Positions 8,708 to 17,010 of a stretch of DNA of 64,000 nt are shown here, in pieces (the stretch's first letter is position 1; each line of letters opens with the position of its first letter). This stretch comes from an uncultured Dorea sp. (lineage in GTDB: Bacteria; Bacillota; Clostridia; Lachnospirales; Lachnospiraceae): positions 3,966 to 67,965 of the forward strand of contig CAJUTH010000015.1 of assembly GCA_910589275.1 (NCBI GenBank). Direction: 5' to 3'. Made by a program: the position numbers and the translations under genes. The notes under the pieces are model-generated. The model was not told the DNA's origin, did no database searches, and saw only the letters and a program-made list of their open reading frames with translations.

Positions 8708-9150
8708 GATTTGTAATACAGCGTGTAACGAAAGCAGAAGTAAAGATAGACGGAGAGAGAGCGGGAGCAATCGGAAAGGGATTTGTGGTATTAATCGGGG
8801 TGTCAGATTCTGACACAAAGGCGGTTGCGGACAAGATGGTTAAGAAGATGATCGGTCTTCGAATTTTTGAGGATGAACAGGGGAAGACGAATCTGCCGCT
8901 GGATTCGGTAGAGGGAGGGCTGCTCCTTATTTCCCAGTTTACTCTGTATGCTGATTGTAAGAAAGGGAACCGGCCCAGTTTTATTAGAGCAGGCAGGCCG
9001 GACATGGCGGAGGAGATGTATGAATATATTATTGCCAGATGCAAAGAATCTGTTGCAGTTGTGGAGAGAGGAAGATTTGGCGCAGATATGAAAGTGAGTC
9101 TGACAAATGACGGGCCGTTTACCATTGTGCTTGATTCAGATATGCTATAG
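8704..9150 (+). CDS. dtd: D-aminoacyl-tRNA deacylase
   Basis: Hydrolyses D-aminoacyl-tRNA and mischarged glycyl-tRNA(Ala), a translation quality-control step. The 148-residue length is standard. The family signatures are present: MRFVIQRVTKAEVKIDGE at the start, LLLISQFTLYADCKKGNRPSF (the SQFTLYA motif) and the C-terminal LTNDGPFTIVLDS with the NxGP cross-subunit motif. It overlaps carD by four bases and is followed by a strong terminator. Confidence 0.97.
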   Translation: MRFVIQRVTKAEVKIDGERAGAIGKGFVVLIGVSDSDTKAVADKMVKKMIGLRIFEDEQGKTNLPLDSVEGGLLLISQFTLYADCKKGNRPSFIRAGRPDMAEEMYEYIIARCKESVAVVERGRFGADMKVSLTNDGPFTIVLDSDML

Positions 9151-9159
9151 AGGAAAATG

Positions 9160-9186
9160 AAGGAGGCCGGATTAGGCCTCCTTTGC
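9160..9186. terminator. Terminator after carD-dtd, possibly bidirectional
   Basis: AAGGAGGCC (9160-9168) pairs with GGCCTCCTT (9175-9183) around a 6-base loop. The next gene on the minus strand ends at 9221, so it may serve both. Confidence 0.85.
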
Positions 9187-9220
9187 TGTGCATATATTTG
9201 GGCCAGGAGAGGCGGGCCGG

Positions 9221-10009
9221 CTATGACTGAATATCTTTTTTACAGTACCAGTAATAGCCCGCGCTTATTCCCAGAACTGTAAATAGCAGTCCGGTAAAAA
9301 GGTATCCCGTGTTCAGGCACTTGTCGGCAATGATATCTGAGCTTTCTGTGTAGCCGAAAGGCGTAATGTATTTTAGGAACCGTGCGTCTTCTGTTAGATT
9401 GGCAATGATATTTAGAAAATACAGAAGCGCTGCTATGCCAAGTCCGATACCAAGTCCGCTGCGGCTTAAAAATGCGGAGATTCCAAAGCATACGGAGGCG
9501 ATTTCAATCTGAAGAATGAAATAGGCAATGAAAAGAAGAGAAAGCGGGCGGACTTCCGGTTCTTCGCCGATTGCATAGATAGAAAATATGGTAACGATCA
9601 TAACGATAACATTTAAAATTATAATCTGAAGGATTACTGAGGCAAGCTTTCTGGTAAGGACTTTTCTGCGGCTTATGGGATGGGTAAGGAGAAATTCTGC
9701 AGTCTGTTCTTTTTCTTCCTTGGCAAGAATCGAGATGCCAAGTAAAGCGGCGAAAAAAGCGCCTCCAAGGCCTAGAACATTACCGCATTCCACGCCGAAA
9801 AAGCCCATAAATTCTCCGAAATTCAGTTTGTCCATTCCAAAAGCGGCTGAAAAGCTTCCCATTTCGGAAAACATGCTGCTGACATCGCTCATTTGTGTTC
9901 CCATTTCAGGATAAATCAAAATGCAGGCAGCCAGCATAAATGCGATAACAGAGCTCCATATAAGGAGGGTAATTTTTCCTTGTCTTAGTTCATGTTTGAT
10001 CAGAGTCAT
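9221..10009 (-). CDS. ABC-2 type transporter permease
   Basis: A 262-residue membrane protein with about six spans, starting with the amphipathic MTLIKHELRQGKITLLIWSS seen in ABC-2 exporters, then KEEKEQTAEFLLTHPISRRKVLTRKL, the cytoplasmic loop typical of the family. It begins one base after the stop of the ATPase gene, so the two subunits are coupled. The substrate is unknown; the adjacent TetR regulator points to drug or stress export. Confidence 0.88.
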   Translation of the reverse strand: MTLIKHELRQGKITLLIWSSVIAFMLAACILIYPEMGTQMSDVSSMFSEMGSFSAAFGMDKLNFGEFMGFFGVECGNVLGLGGAFFAALLGISILAKEEKEQTAEFLLTHPISRRKVLTRKLASVILQIIILNVIVMIVTIFSIYAIGEEPEVRPLSLLFIAYFILQIEIASVCFGISAFLSRSGLGIGLGIAALLYFLNIIANLTEDARFLKYITPFGYTESSDIIADKCLNTGYLFTGLLFTVLGISAGYYWYCKKDIQS

Positions 10010-10010
10010 A

Positions 10011-10886
10011 TCAGTTTTCCTCCTCTGTGTAGTAGTGTAGAAAAATCTCTTCTAAATCCGGTTCAGAAATAGCGGCATCCGTCAGGGGGAGCGCTGCCAG
10101 AGCATGGAAAAGAGTGTTCAAGTCTCCGCCGTATAAGAAGCTGACGGAATCATGGTCTGCCTGTATATTTTTAATATGTGCCAGATCAGGCGGGGCAGTT
10201 ACGCCGCTTAAGCGGACTCGCTTGGCGTCGGTGTGCCCTAGATTTTCTGTGCTGTCTACAGCCAGCAGGCGGCCGCCCCGGATGATGGCGGCATGTCTGC
10301 AGTAGCGCTGAATTTCCGAGAGGATATGGGAGGATAGGAAAATGGTAGCTCCTTTGGCGCTGCGTTCCTCCAATATTGTAAAAAATTCCCGCTGCATCAG
10401 AGGATCCAGTCCGCTGGTAGGTTCATCCAAAATATAGAGTTCGGGCTCATGCTGCAGCGCACAGATGATGGAGACCTTCTTGCGGTTTCCGAGAGACAGT
10501 TCGCGGATTTTTTTCTCTGTATCCAGTTCCAGACGTTCACAGAGCTGTAGGGCGCCCGTCCTGCAATTCTTATGCCGCAGGTCTGCGGAGAGCTTTATCA
10601 CATCCTTTACCCGCATATTAGGATAAAAGGAAGCTTCCGAGGGCATATAACCGATATGATTCAGAAGAGTTTCTTTCTGCCGGCGTACATCCATTCCAAG
10701 AATCTGCGCGCTTCCGCTTGTAGGGGAAATCAGGCCGAGGAGCGTCCGTATCGTGGTGCTTTTCCCGGCGCCGTTCGGACCGATAAAGCCGAAGAAGTCA
10801 CCTTGCTTTACCGTTAAGTTCATATCAATGATTCCTCTTGATTTACCGTAGTATTTAGTCAATGAGATGGTTTTGATAGCGTTCAT
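10011..10886 (-). CDS. ABC transporter ATP-binding protein
   Basis: ATPase partner of the ABC-2 permease, 291 residues. Walker A GPNGAGKSTTIRTLLG, signature LSLGNRKKVSII, Walker B LYILDEPTSGLDP and the switch histidine in FLSSHILSEIQRYC. The diverged signature (LSLGN for LSGGQ) is usual in the CcmA/NatA-like ABC-2 group. The C-terminal 80 residues form the accessory domain of that group. It lies between the TetR gene and the permease in one minus-strand operon. Confidence 0.92.
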   Translation of the reverse strand: MNAIKTISLTKYYGKSRGIIDMNLTVKQGDFFGFIGPNGAGKSTTIRTLLGLISPTSGSAQILGMDVRRQKETLLNHIGYMPSEASFYPNMRVKDVIKLSADLRHKNCRTGALQLCERLELDTEKKIRELSLGNRKKVSIICALQHEPELYILDEPTSGLDPLMQREFFTILEERSAKGATIFLSSHILSEIQRYCRHAAIIRGGRLLAVDSTENLGHTDAKRVRLSGVTAPPDLAHIKNIQADHDSVSFLYGGDLNTLFHALAALPLTDAAISEPDLEEIFLHYYTEEEN

Positions 10887-10892
10887 TTTCTC

Positions 10893-11510
10893 TTAAGATT
10901 CCTTTCTGAGATATACGTTTTTCCAGAAAGCCAGCATTTCTGAAAAGTCTTTTTCTAAAACTTCGGCATCCAATGTATCGCCGCGCTGCATGATTTCCCA
11001 TAGATATCCGACGGACATCAAATAGATCTGACGGTGCATCATCTTTAAATCCAATCCAGGAATAAAATCTTCCGGTTTCAGCATGGTTAAAGCATTCGAG
11101 GCTTTCTGGTTGAAATGCTCTCGGTAGCTGGTCTGGATATCATTGCAGACAGTTGTGTCTTTTTCATAAAATGCTTTTATCGCAAAGGCGGCTATATTCG
11201 GATAATTACACATTATTTGAATCTTTGCGCGCATACCCCGTTCCATCATTTCAAATAAATCATCTGGTTCATAGCAGTGATTTTGGTTGAGATGTTCCAT
11301 GGTAATATCCGCCGCCCGGTTCCATAAAAACAAATAAAACTCCTTCTTATTGCAAAAATAGTGGAACAGAAGAGATTTGCTGATTCCGGCTTCATCGGCA
11401 ATTTCCTGCATAGGACTTTTCCGGTAGGAATTTTGAGAAAATACCCGGAAGCCCGCATTGATAATTTTCTGTTGTTTTTCTATTGGAAGGGCATAGAATT
11501 TTTCATTCAT
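10893..11510 (-). CDS. TetR/AcrR family transcriptional regulator
   Basis: A 205-residue regulator. The N-terminal helix-turn-helix is canonical: KQQKIINAGFRVFSQNSYRKSPMQEIADEAGISKSLLFHYFCNKKEFYLFLW. The C-terminal ligand domain is divergent. Start at 11510, with GGGGGA in front, rather than the in-frame ATG at 11561. First gene of the operon with the ABC exporter, so it probably represses its own promoter between 11510 and 11640. That gap is very AT-rich and holds no clear palindrome I can assign. Confidence 0.9.
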   Translation of the reverse strand: MNEKFYALPIEKQQKIINAGFRVFSQNSYRKSPMQEIADEAGISKSLLFHYFCNKKEFYLFLWNRAADITMEHLNQNHCYEPDDLFEMMERGMRAKIQIMCNYPNIAAFAIKAFYEKDTTVCNDIQTSYREHFNQKASNALTMLKPEDFIPGLDLKMMHRQIYLMSVGYLWEIMQRGDTLDAEVLEKDFSEMLAFWKNVYLRKES

Positions 11511-11672
11511 AGGAATCCCCCGTTGACTGAATCGGTTTATATACTTATCATTATAATCCATTGACCATTTTTGAGAAGCCCCTAAATATATTAAAATTAA
11601 TATTGTTAGTTTGCATAGTAAGAGGTAAACTAATAGTAATTAAATATTGTGAAGGGAGACGGCGGTGATGAT

Positions 11673-12380
11673 ATGGCGAAACAGATTTTACTGGTGGAGG
11701 ATGACTTAAGCCTGATCGGAGGGCTTTCTTTTGCCATGAAAAAGGAAGGCTATGAAGTGGAAACAGCCCACACAGGCATGGAAGCGGACAGGCTCTGGGC
11801 TGACGGAAAATATGATCTGGTTATTCTGGATGTGTCCCTCCCGGACGGCTCGGGATTTGACTTGTGCAAGAAGATGCGCAGGGTTTCAAAGGTTCCGATT
11901 ATGTTCCTGACTGCCGCGGACGAGGAGACGGACATGATCATGGGGCTTGATATCGGCGGGGATGATTATATTACAAAGCCCTTTAAGCTGGCGGTATTTC
12001 TGTCGAGAGTCAACGCCCTGCTCAGAAGAAGCGGCGATTTTGGCGGGCAGGTTTCGGAACTGAACTCGAATGGTATCAGAGTGGAATTGATAAAGGGAGA
12101 AGTCTATAAAAAAGAGGAGCGGGTTGACCTGACGGCAAGCGAATTTAAGCTTCTGTGTTTTTTTATGGAGAATCCGGATATTGTACTTTCGCCGGAGCAG
12201 ATTCTGAACAGGCTGTGGGATTGTGATGAAAATTATGTAGATAACAACTCTCTGACAGTCTATATACGGAGGCTGCGGAAAAAGATTGAGGATGATCCGG
12301 GGCATCCTGAGAGGATTGTGACTGTCCGGCGCATGGGATATAAATGGAATACGGAGTGTAAATGCGGGGAAGCAAAGTAA
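11673..12380 (+). CDS. OmpR/PhoB family response regulator (module 1)
   Basis: A 235-residue DNA-binding regulator. Receiver domain: acidic pair in LLVEDDLSL, phospho-acceptor Asp53 in DLVILDVSLPDGSGF, the T in FLTAADEE and the K in DDYITKPF. Winged-helix domain: LTASEFKLLCFFMENPDIVLSPEQIL and VYIRRLRKKIEDDP. An in-frame GTG at 11649 is an alternative start, but ATG at 11673 aligns with family N-termini and has GGCGGTGATG just before it. The kinase gene follows 24 bases later. The short-sensor kinase and the linked ABC operon make this BceR-like in context. Confidence 0.92.
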   Translation: MAKQILLVEDDLSLIGGLSFAMKKEGYEVETAHTGMEADRLWADGKYDLVILDVSLPDGSGFDLCKKMRRVSKVPIMFLTAADEETDMIMGLDIGGDDYITKPFKLAVFLSRVNALLRRSGDFGGQVSELNSNGIRVELIKGEVYKKEERVDLTASEFKLLCFFMENPDIVLSPEQILNRLWDCDENYVDNNSLTVYIRRLRKKIEDDPGHPERIVTVRRMGYKWNTECKCGEAK

Positions 12381-12404
12381 ATGTAAACGGAGTGCGGAAG
12401 GCTT

Positions 12405-13436
12405 ATGATAAAGATACTGGAAAATAGGAAAATCAGGAATTTGTTATACAGAATCTTACTGTATATCATGGGATTTTCTCTGCTTTCTTCCGGGTTCATT
12501 TTTTGTTTGAAAGAACAGGCGGCGCTCTATGTCTGGCTCAGCGCTGTGACCACGGGATTTCTTATTCTTATAGCCTGTTATGGCTATTTCAAAGAGCAGA
12601 ATGAGATGATGGAACGTGCCGTGGAGCAGATCGGGGAATACATTTCCGGTAATAAGGATGCGCGCATCGAGTGTTGTGACGAGGGTGAACTTTACCGGCT
12701 GTTTCATGAGGTAAATTCATTAGCTGCTATTTTAAACGCCCATATTGAGAAGGAGGGAAAAGAGAAGGAATTTTTAAGGAATACGATATCTGATATTTCC
12801 CACCAGTTAAAAACTCCTCTGGCGGCATTAAATATTTACAATGGCATCCTTCAGGGAGAGGTGGAAGCTCTGCCTGAAGTTTGGGAGTTTGTAAGGCTTT
12901 CCGAGCAGGAGTTAGATAGGATTGAAACACTTGTGCAAAGTCTCCTTAAAATCTCGAAGTTTGACGCCGGTACGATTGTGATGGAAAAGGCGTTGGAGAA
13001 TCTGTCTGAGATGATGGAACGAGTCAGGAAGCAGTTTGCGTTCCGTGCCGGACAGGAGGGAAAAGAAATCATCCTCTCAGGAGACGAAGGGATTGATATT
13101 GTCTGTGACCGAAACTGGCTTGCGGAGGCGGTAGCCAATATTGTTAAAAATGCTTTGGATCACACGGAAACAGGAGGTTTGGTGAGGATTGAATGGAAGC
13201 AGCAAGGAACGTCCCTTCAGATTGCGGTAAAGGATAATGGGAGCGGAATCCATCCGGAGGATCTGTATTATATTTTCAAGAGATTTTACCGGAGCCGGTA
13301 TTCTAAGGACACGCAGGGAATCGGGCTTGGACTGCCCCTTGCAAAGTCTATTATTGAGGCTTGCGGGGGCAGCATATCGGCGAATAGCGAACTGGGGAGC
13401 GGTACGGCGTTTTATATCTGCATTCCTGTTTGCTGA
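12405..13436 (+). CDS. Sensor histidine kinase with short membrane sensor (module 1)
   Basis: A 343-residue kinase. Two membrane spans (about residues 16-34 and 40-60) with only a few residues between them, so there is no extracellular sensor domain; this is the intramembrane-sensing architecture of BceS-type kinases. A HAMP-like stretch is followed by the H box with His133 (SDISHQLKTPLAAL), N box NIVKNALDH, G1 DNGSGI and G2 GIGLGLPLAKSI. Such kinases generally depend on a partner ABC transporter for sensing; the ABC operon downstream is the natural candidate. Confidence 0.92.
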   Translation: MIKILENRKIRNLLYRILLYIMGFSLLSSGFIFCLKEQAALYVWLSAVTTGFLILIACYGYFKEQNEMMERAVEQIGEYISGNKDARIECCDEGELYRLFHEVNSLAAILNAHIEKEGKEKEFLRNTISDISHQLKTPLAALNIYNGILQGEVEALPEVWEFVRLSEQELDRIETLVQSLLKISKFDAGTIVMEKALENLSEMMERVRKQFAFRAGQEGKEIILSGDEGIDIVCDRNWLAEAVANIVKNALDHTETGGLVRIEWKQQGTSLQIAVKDNGSGIHPEDLYYIFKRFYRSRYSKDTQGIGLGLPLAKSIIEACGGSISANSELGSGTAFYICIPVC

Positions 13437-13450
13437 AGTTCTTTTGGATT

Positions 13451-13506
13451 ATCCTACAAAACTGTAGGATGATTGTAATATGCCAGTAGGATTAGGGTGA
13501 TATGCT
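13451..13506 (+). promoter_or_regulatory. BceR-like operator and promoter of ABC operon 1
   Basis: A perfect inverted repeat ATCCTACA-AAAC-TGTAGGAT (13451-13470) contains TACA-N4-TGTA, the form bound by BceR-type regulators. A second half-site AGTAGGAT lies at 13485-13492, 22 bases after the first right half. A -10-like TATGCT follows at 13501-13506, 16 bases after the start of that half-site. The operator before ABC operon 2 repeats this layout. No good -35 is present, which fits an activator-dependent promoter. Confidence 0.65.
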
Positions 13507-13507
13507 T

Positions 13508-13558
13508 TTCGTACATTGAAGATGAAAGTCCGGATTCATTTTCGATGTACGAATTTTT
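13508..13558 (+). terminator. Leader hairpin before ABC operon 1
   Basis: Bases 13508-13526 pair with 13535-13553 over 19 positions (only G-U deviations) around an 8-base loop and are followed by TTTTTAT. Its position at or just after the transcription start, with no gene before it, suggests attenuation or 5' end protection. Confidence 0.7.
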
Positions 13559-13587
13559 ATGTTCTGATAGAAAGAGGTGTTTTATTT

Positions 13588-14283
13588 ATGAATTTGCTGG
13601 AAGTAAAATCAGTTTCTAAAACCTACGGAGAGGGAGATACAGCCGTAGACGCCCTGAAAAAGGTGAGTTTTTCGGTACCAAAAGGAGAATTTGTGGCAGT
13701 TGTAGGAGAGTCCGGCTCTGGGAAAAGTACGCTTCTTAATATGATTGGGGCACTGGATACACCTTCCTCTGGCAAGGTTTATATCGACAGCAAGGATATT
13801 TTTGCAATGAAGGAGAAAAATCTTACCGTTTTCCGCCGCAGGAATATCGGCTTTATTTTTCAGAGCTTTAACTTGATCCCGGAGCTGACCGTTGAACAGA
13901 ATATGATGTTCCCGGTGCTGCTTGACTATCAGAAGCCAAACCTGAACTATCTGGAAGAACTGCTGGAGGTACTGAATCTTAGGGAGCGGCGGCATCATCT
14001 GCCCGGCCAGCTCTCAGGCGGCCAGCAGCAGAGGGTGGCGATCGGAAGGGCGCTGATTACCCGCCCGGCGCTTATCTTGGCAGACGAGCCTACCGGTAAT
14101 CTAGATACACAGAACAGCAGAGAGGTGATCGCCCTTTTAAAAGAAGCCTCCGCAAAGTATGAGCAAACGATTATTATGATTACCCACAGTCAGGGAATTG
14201 CACGTACGGCGGACCGTATCCTTCGTGTCTCGGATGGGGAATTAACAGATTTTGGGAGGTGTGGGAATGAAAAGTTATCTTAG
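13588..14283 (+). CDS. ABC transporter ATP-binding protein, MacB/LolD/BceA type (module 1)
   Basis: ATPase of 231 residues. Walker A GESGSGKSTLLNMIG, Q-loop FIFQSFNLIPELT, signature LSGGQQQRVAIGRAL, Walker B LILADEPTGNLD and switch histidine MITHSQ. The ADEPTGNLD form marks the MacB/LolD/BceA family. Start at 13588 behind AGAGGTG; the frame also opens at 13516 inside the leader hairpin. The 3' end overlaps the permease gene by 17 bases. Likely role: peptide antibiotic resistance or sensing together with the adjacent two-component system. Confidence 0.92.
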   Translation: MNLLEVKSVSKTYGEGDTAVDALKKVSFSVPKGEFVAVVGESGSGKSTLLNMIGALDTPSSGKVYIDSKDIFAMKEKNLTVFRRRNIGFIFQSFNLIPELTVEQNMMFPVLLDYQKPNLNYLEELLEVLNLRERRHHLPGQLSGGQQQRVAIGRALITRPALILADEPTGNLDTQNSREVIALLKEASAKYEQTIIMITHSQGIARTADRILRVSDGELTDFGRCGNEKLS

Positions 14284-16597
14284 CCTGATCCCAATTTCTG
14301 CCCGGGTTCACAGGCGGCAGAACCGTATGACGCTTTTGTGTATTATTATCTCCGTGTTCCTTGTGACGAGTATTTTCAGCATCGTAGAAATGAGTTTCCG
14401 TTCCATAAGCAGTTATATGTTAGAGAAGCATGGATACTGGCATATCCGGCTGGATGGAATCTCCCAGGATGCAGGGGAGGAGATCAGCCGCCGCAGTGAT
14501 GTGAAGGCGGCCGGCTGGTCGGAGTCCTTTAACACAGATGCGGACAAACCTTATGAAATCGGTGGGAAGAAAGCCGTTCTGCATGGCGTAGACAGCACCT
14601 ATATCACACAGCTTATAAACAGCCTTGAGGAGGGAGCCGTCCCACAGAAGGATCATGAAGTAATGCTCAGCAGCAATGCAAAGCTTGCACTGAACGTACA
14701 GATTGGAGACTATGTGACGCTCCATACGCCTGCCGGGGATACGGAATTTGTTGTATCCGGTTTTGGATCGGATGATAAGGATTATTACCGGGGACAGACT
14801 TATATGGTTGCTGTGTATATGACAAAAGATGCGTTCCACCGGATCATGGCTGCAAATGAAATTACGGAGCATCCCTCCTGCTATGTACAGTTTGGCGATG
14901 CGAAGTATGTGCCGGAGGCCGTTTCGGATATCAGGGAGCAATATGGCCTGTCCGATGGTCAGGTCGCTGAAAATACCGCTGTTATGGGGCTTTCAGGGAA
15001 AAGCGGCAATCAGTCTGTTCAAAATATGTATGGAATAGCGTCGGCGCTGTTTGCCATGGTACTGCTGGCCGGAGTGTTGATGATTTCCGGAAGCATGAAC
15101 AGTAATGTGGCTCAGCAGACAAAGTTTTTTGGCATGATGCGGTGTATCGGCGCAAGCCAGCGGCAGATCATCCGGTATGTGCGGCTGGAAGCGTTGAACT
15201 GGTGTAAGACGGCGGTTCCTGCTGGTCTGGCTTTTGGTACGCTGGCAAGCTGGGGAATCAGCGCCTATATGCGTTATGGAATCGGGGGTGAATTTGCTGC
15301 CATGCCGGTATTGGCCTTAAGCCCAGCCGGTTTGGCCAGCGGCGTATTGGTTGGCGTTACAACCGTTTTGCTGGCGGCGCAGGCTCCCGCAAAACGGGCC
15401 GCGAAGGTGTCGCCTGTGTCGGCGGTTTCCGGCAGTACGGAAGTGATGCCGGTAAAGAGCCGTGTAATCAGGCGGAGGATCAAAAAGATTGAAAAAACTC
15501 TGGGCGTCCATCATGCAATGGGTTCTAGGAAGAACTGGGTTCTGATGACAAGTTCCTTCGCCCTTGTGATTATACTGACCCTGTGCTTTTCCGTGGGCAT
15601 GGATTTTGCGAAAGGGCTGATGCCTTCTTTAAAATCATGGCAGCCGGATCTTGTGCTGAACGGTTATGCGAACGCACTGGTTCTTGAGCAGAACGTAAAA
15701 GAGGAAATAGAAGGGCTCCCCGGCGTTAAATGCGTGTTTGGAACTTCCTATCTGGAAAATGTTGCGGCAGATTCTTCTAGAGAGGGGATCGACCATGTCA
15801 ATCTGGAATCCTATGACGATGTTCTGATGGAAAGTGTAAAGGATGATGTGGCTGAAGGGAATTTATCGGATATTTATGGGGACAGCGGTAAGGTTATGAC
15901 GGTATATAGCAAAGATAATCCGCTGAAAACAGGGGATACCGTCAGAATTGGAGAAACGGAGGTTGAAATCACCGGCTCCGTCTCGGCCAGCTTGTATCCC
16001 GGCGAGCTTCTTGTCATCTGTTCTCAGGAGACATTTGAAAGATTAACAGGAGAAAGGGGGCTTACGATGATCGGCGTGCAGCTTGGCGAAGACGCGGATG
16101 AGGAGACCGTGCGGCAGGTCAGCCAATTTGCCGGAAGCGACGTGATTTTTTCCGATGGAAGGGAAGATAACCGGTCAGACAATACCACCTATTTGGCAGT
16201 ACGGATTGGAGTATACGGCTTTTTGGCGCTCATTGGGATGGTTACCATGTTTTATATCATTAATAGTATTTCTATCAGCGTGGCGGCCCGGACGAAGCAG
16301 TACGGTGCTATGCGGGCGGTAGGCATGGACGGCGGACAGCTTACACGGATGATAAAGGCGGAAGCATATACCTATGCCCTATCGGGTCTTGGGGCAGGAT
16401 GTATCCTAGGGATTCCCCTCAGTTATTTTCTGTACAACCGGCTGACTACCAGATATTTCGGAACGGTATGGCATCTGCCGATGGTTTTGCTGTGCGTGAT
16501 CGCCGTATTTGTGCTGGTCTGTGTTACTACAGCGGTATATGCGCCGGCGAAAAGAATAAGAAATATGTCGGTGGCAGATACGATCAATGAATTGTAG
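14267..16597 (+). CDS. ABC transporter permease with two FtsX modules (module 1)
   Basis: A 776-residue membrane protein with two similar halves. Each half has one N-terminal span, a large extracellular domain and three spans of an FtsX domain. The first half ends with the TKFFGMMRCIGASQRQIIRYV coupling segment and the second with TKQYGAMRAVGMDGGQLTRMI. This eight-span duplicated layout is LolC/MacB-like rather than the ten-span BceB layout, although the neighbouring kinase and operator look BceRS-like. Start at 14267 behind GGGAGGTG, overlapping the ATPase gene. Substrate unknown. Confidence 0.9.
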   Translation: MKSYLSLIPISARVHRRQNRMTLLCIIISVFLVTSIFSIVEMSFRSISSYMLEKHGYWHIRLDGISQDAGEEISRRSDVKAAGWSESFNTDADKPYEIGGKKAVLHGVDSTYITQLINSLEEGAVPQKDHEVMLSSNAKLALNVQIGDYVTLHTPAGDTEFVVSGFGSDDKDYYRGQTYMVAVYMTKDAFHRIMAANEITEHPSCYVQFGDAKYVPEAVSDIREQYGLSDGQVAENTAVMGLSGKSGNQSVQNMYGIASALFAMVLLAGVLMISGSMNSNVAQQTKFFGMMRCIGASQRQIIRYVRLEALNWCKTAVPAGLAFGTLASWGISAYMRYGIGGEFAAMPVLALSPAGLASGVLVGVTTVLLAAQAPAKRAAKVSPVSAVSGSTEVMPVKSRVIRRRIKKIEKTLGVHHAMGSRKNWVLMTSSFALVIILTLCFSVGMDFAKGLMPSLKSWQPDLVLNGYANALVLEQNVKEEIEGLPGVKCVFGTSYLENVAADSSREGIDHVNLESYDDVLMESVKDDVAEGNLSDIYGDSGKVMTVYSKDNPLKTGDTVRIGETEVEITGSVSASLYPGELLVICSQETFERLTGERGLTMIGVQLGEDADEETVRQVSQFAGSDVIFSDGREDNRSDNTTYLAVRIGVYGFLALIGMVTMFYIINSISISVAARTKQYGAMRAVGMDGGQLTRMIKAEAYTYALSGLGAGCILGIPLSYFLYNRLTTRYFGTVWHLPMVLLCVIAVFVLVCVTTAVYAPAKRIRNMSVADTINEL

Positions 16598-16615
16598 AAG
16601 AGGCATTACAAGATA

Positions 16616-16670
16616 GTGACAGAATTGTCACGAAAAGATTCACCGGGCTGTCACCGGATTGCGGTAAAAT
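16616..16670 (+). promoter_or_regulatory. BceR-like operator and promoter of ABC operon 2
   Basis: GTGACA-GAAT-TGTCAC (16616-16631) is a perfect inverted repeat with ACA-N4-TGT. A second TGTCAC lies at 16649-16654, 23 bases after the first, and TAAAAT at 16665-16670 sits 16 bases after the start of that half-site, the same geometry as at 13451-13506. The half-site sequence differs (GTCA versus GTAG), so each module probably has its own regulator specificity. Confidence 0.7.
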
Positions 16671-16686
16671 AAAACCATAGAGAAAA

Positions 16687-16988
16687 AAGCTTCTTCCGCC
16701 GCCGTGCTGGCTCTGTCCGGGAAACTGTCTGGCTGCCGCCCTGCCTCTGCCTGAGAAGCTATCCGGCATGGAGCGGTACGAGACAACATTCCAGTGAACT
16801 AATTGTTAACGGATACTAAGAACCTCAGGAATGCCTTCGTTTCTAAGTCTCCATAAGCAATGGATTCTACTTCCATTAAAAGCGTCTCTTGAATGTTCCG
16901 CCCCATGCCGGATAGCTTCTCAGGCAGAGGCAGGGCGGTAGCCAGACAGTTTCCCGGACAAAGCCAGCATAGCGGGCGGAAGAGGCTT
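16687..16988. repeat. Long imperfect inverted repeat in the leader of ABC operon 2
   Basis: Left arm 16687-16791 and right arm 16891-16988 are reverse complements over about 100 bases with only a handful of substitutions and small indels; one 6-base gap lies near the inner ends. The 99-base centre is unique. No convincing target duplication flanks it. As RNA the leader would fold into one roughly 300-base hairpin between the promoter and the ATPase start at 17011. No other gene is visible in 16598-17010. Confidence 0.9.
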
Positions 16989-17010
16989 ACAGTAAGGAGG
17001 TATAGGGAGT

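Noticed and set aside
16687..16988. Insertion sequence
   Set aside because: Inverted arms are present but there is no transposase frame and no clear target-site duplication.
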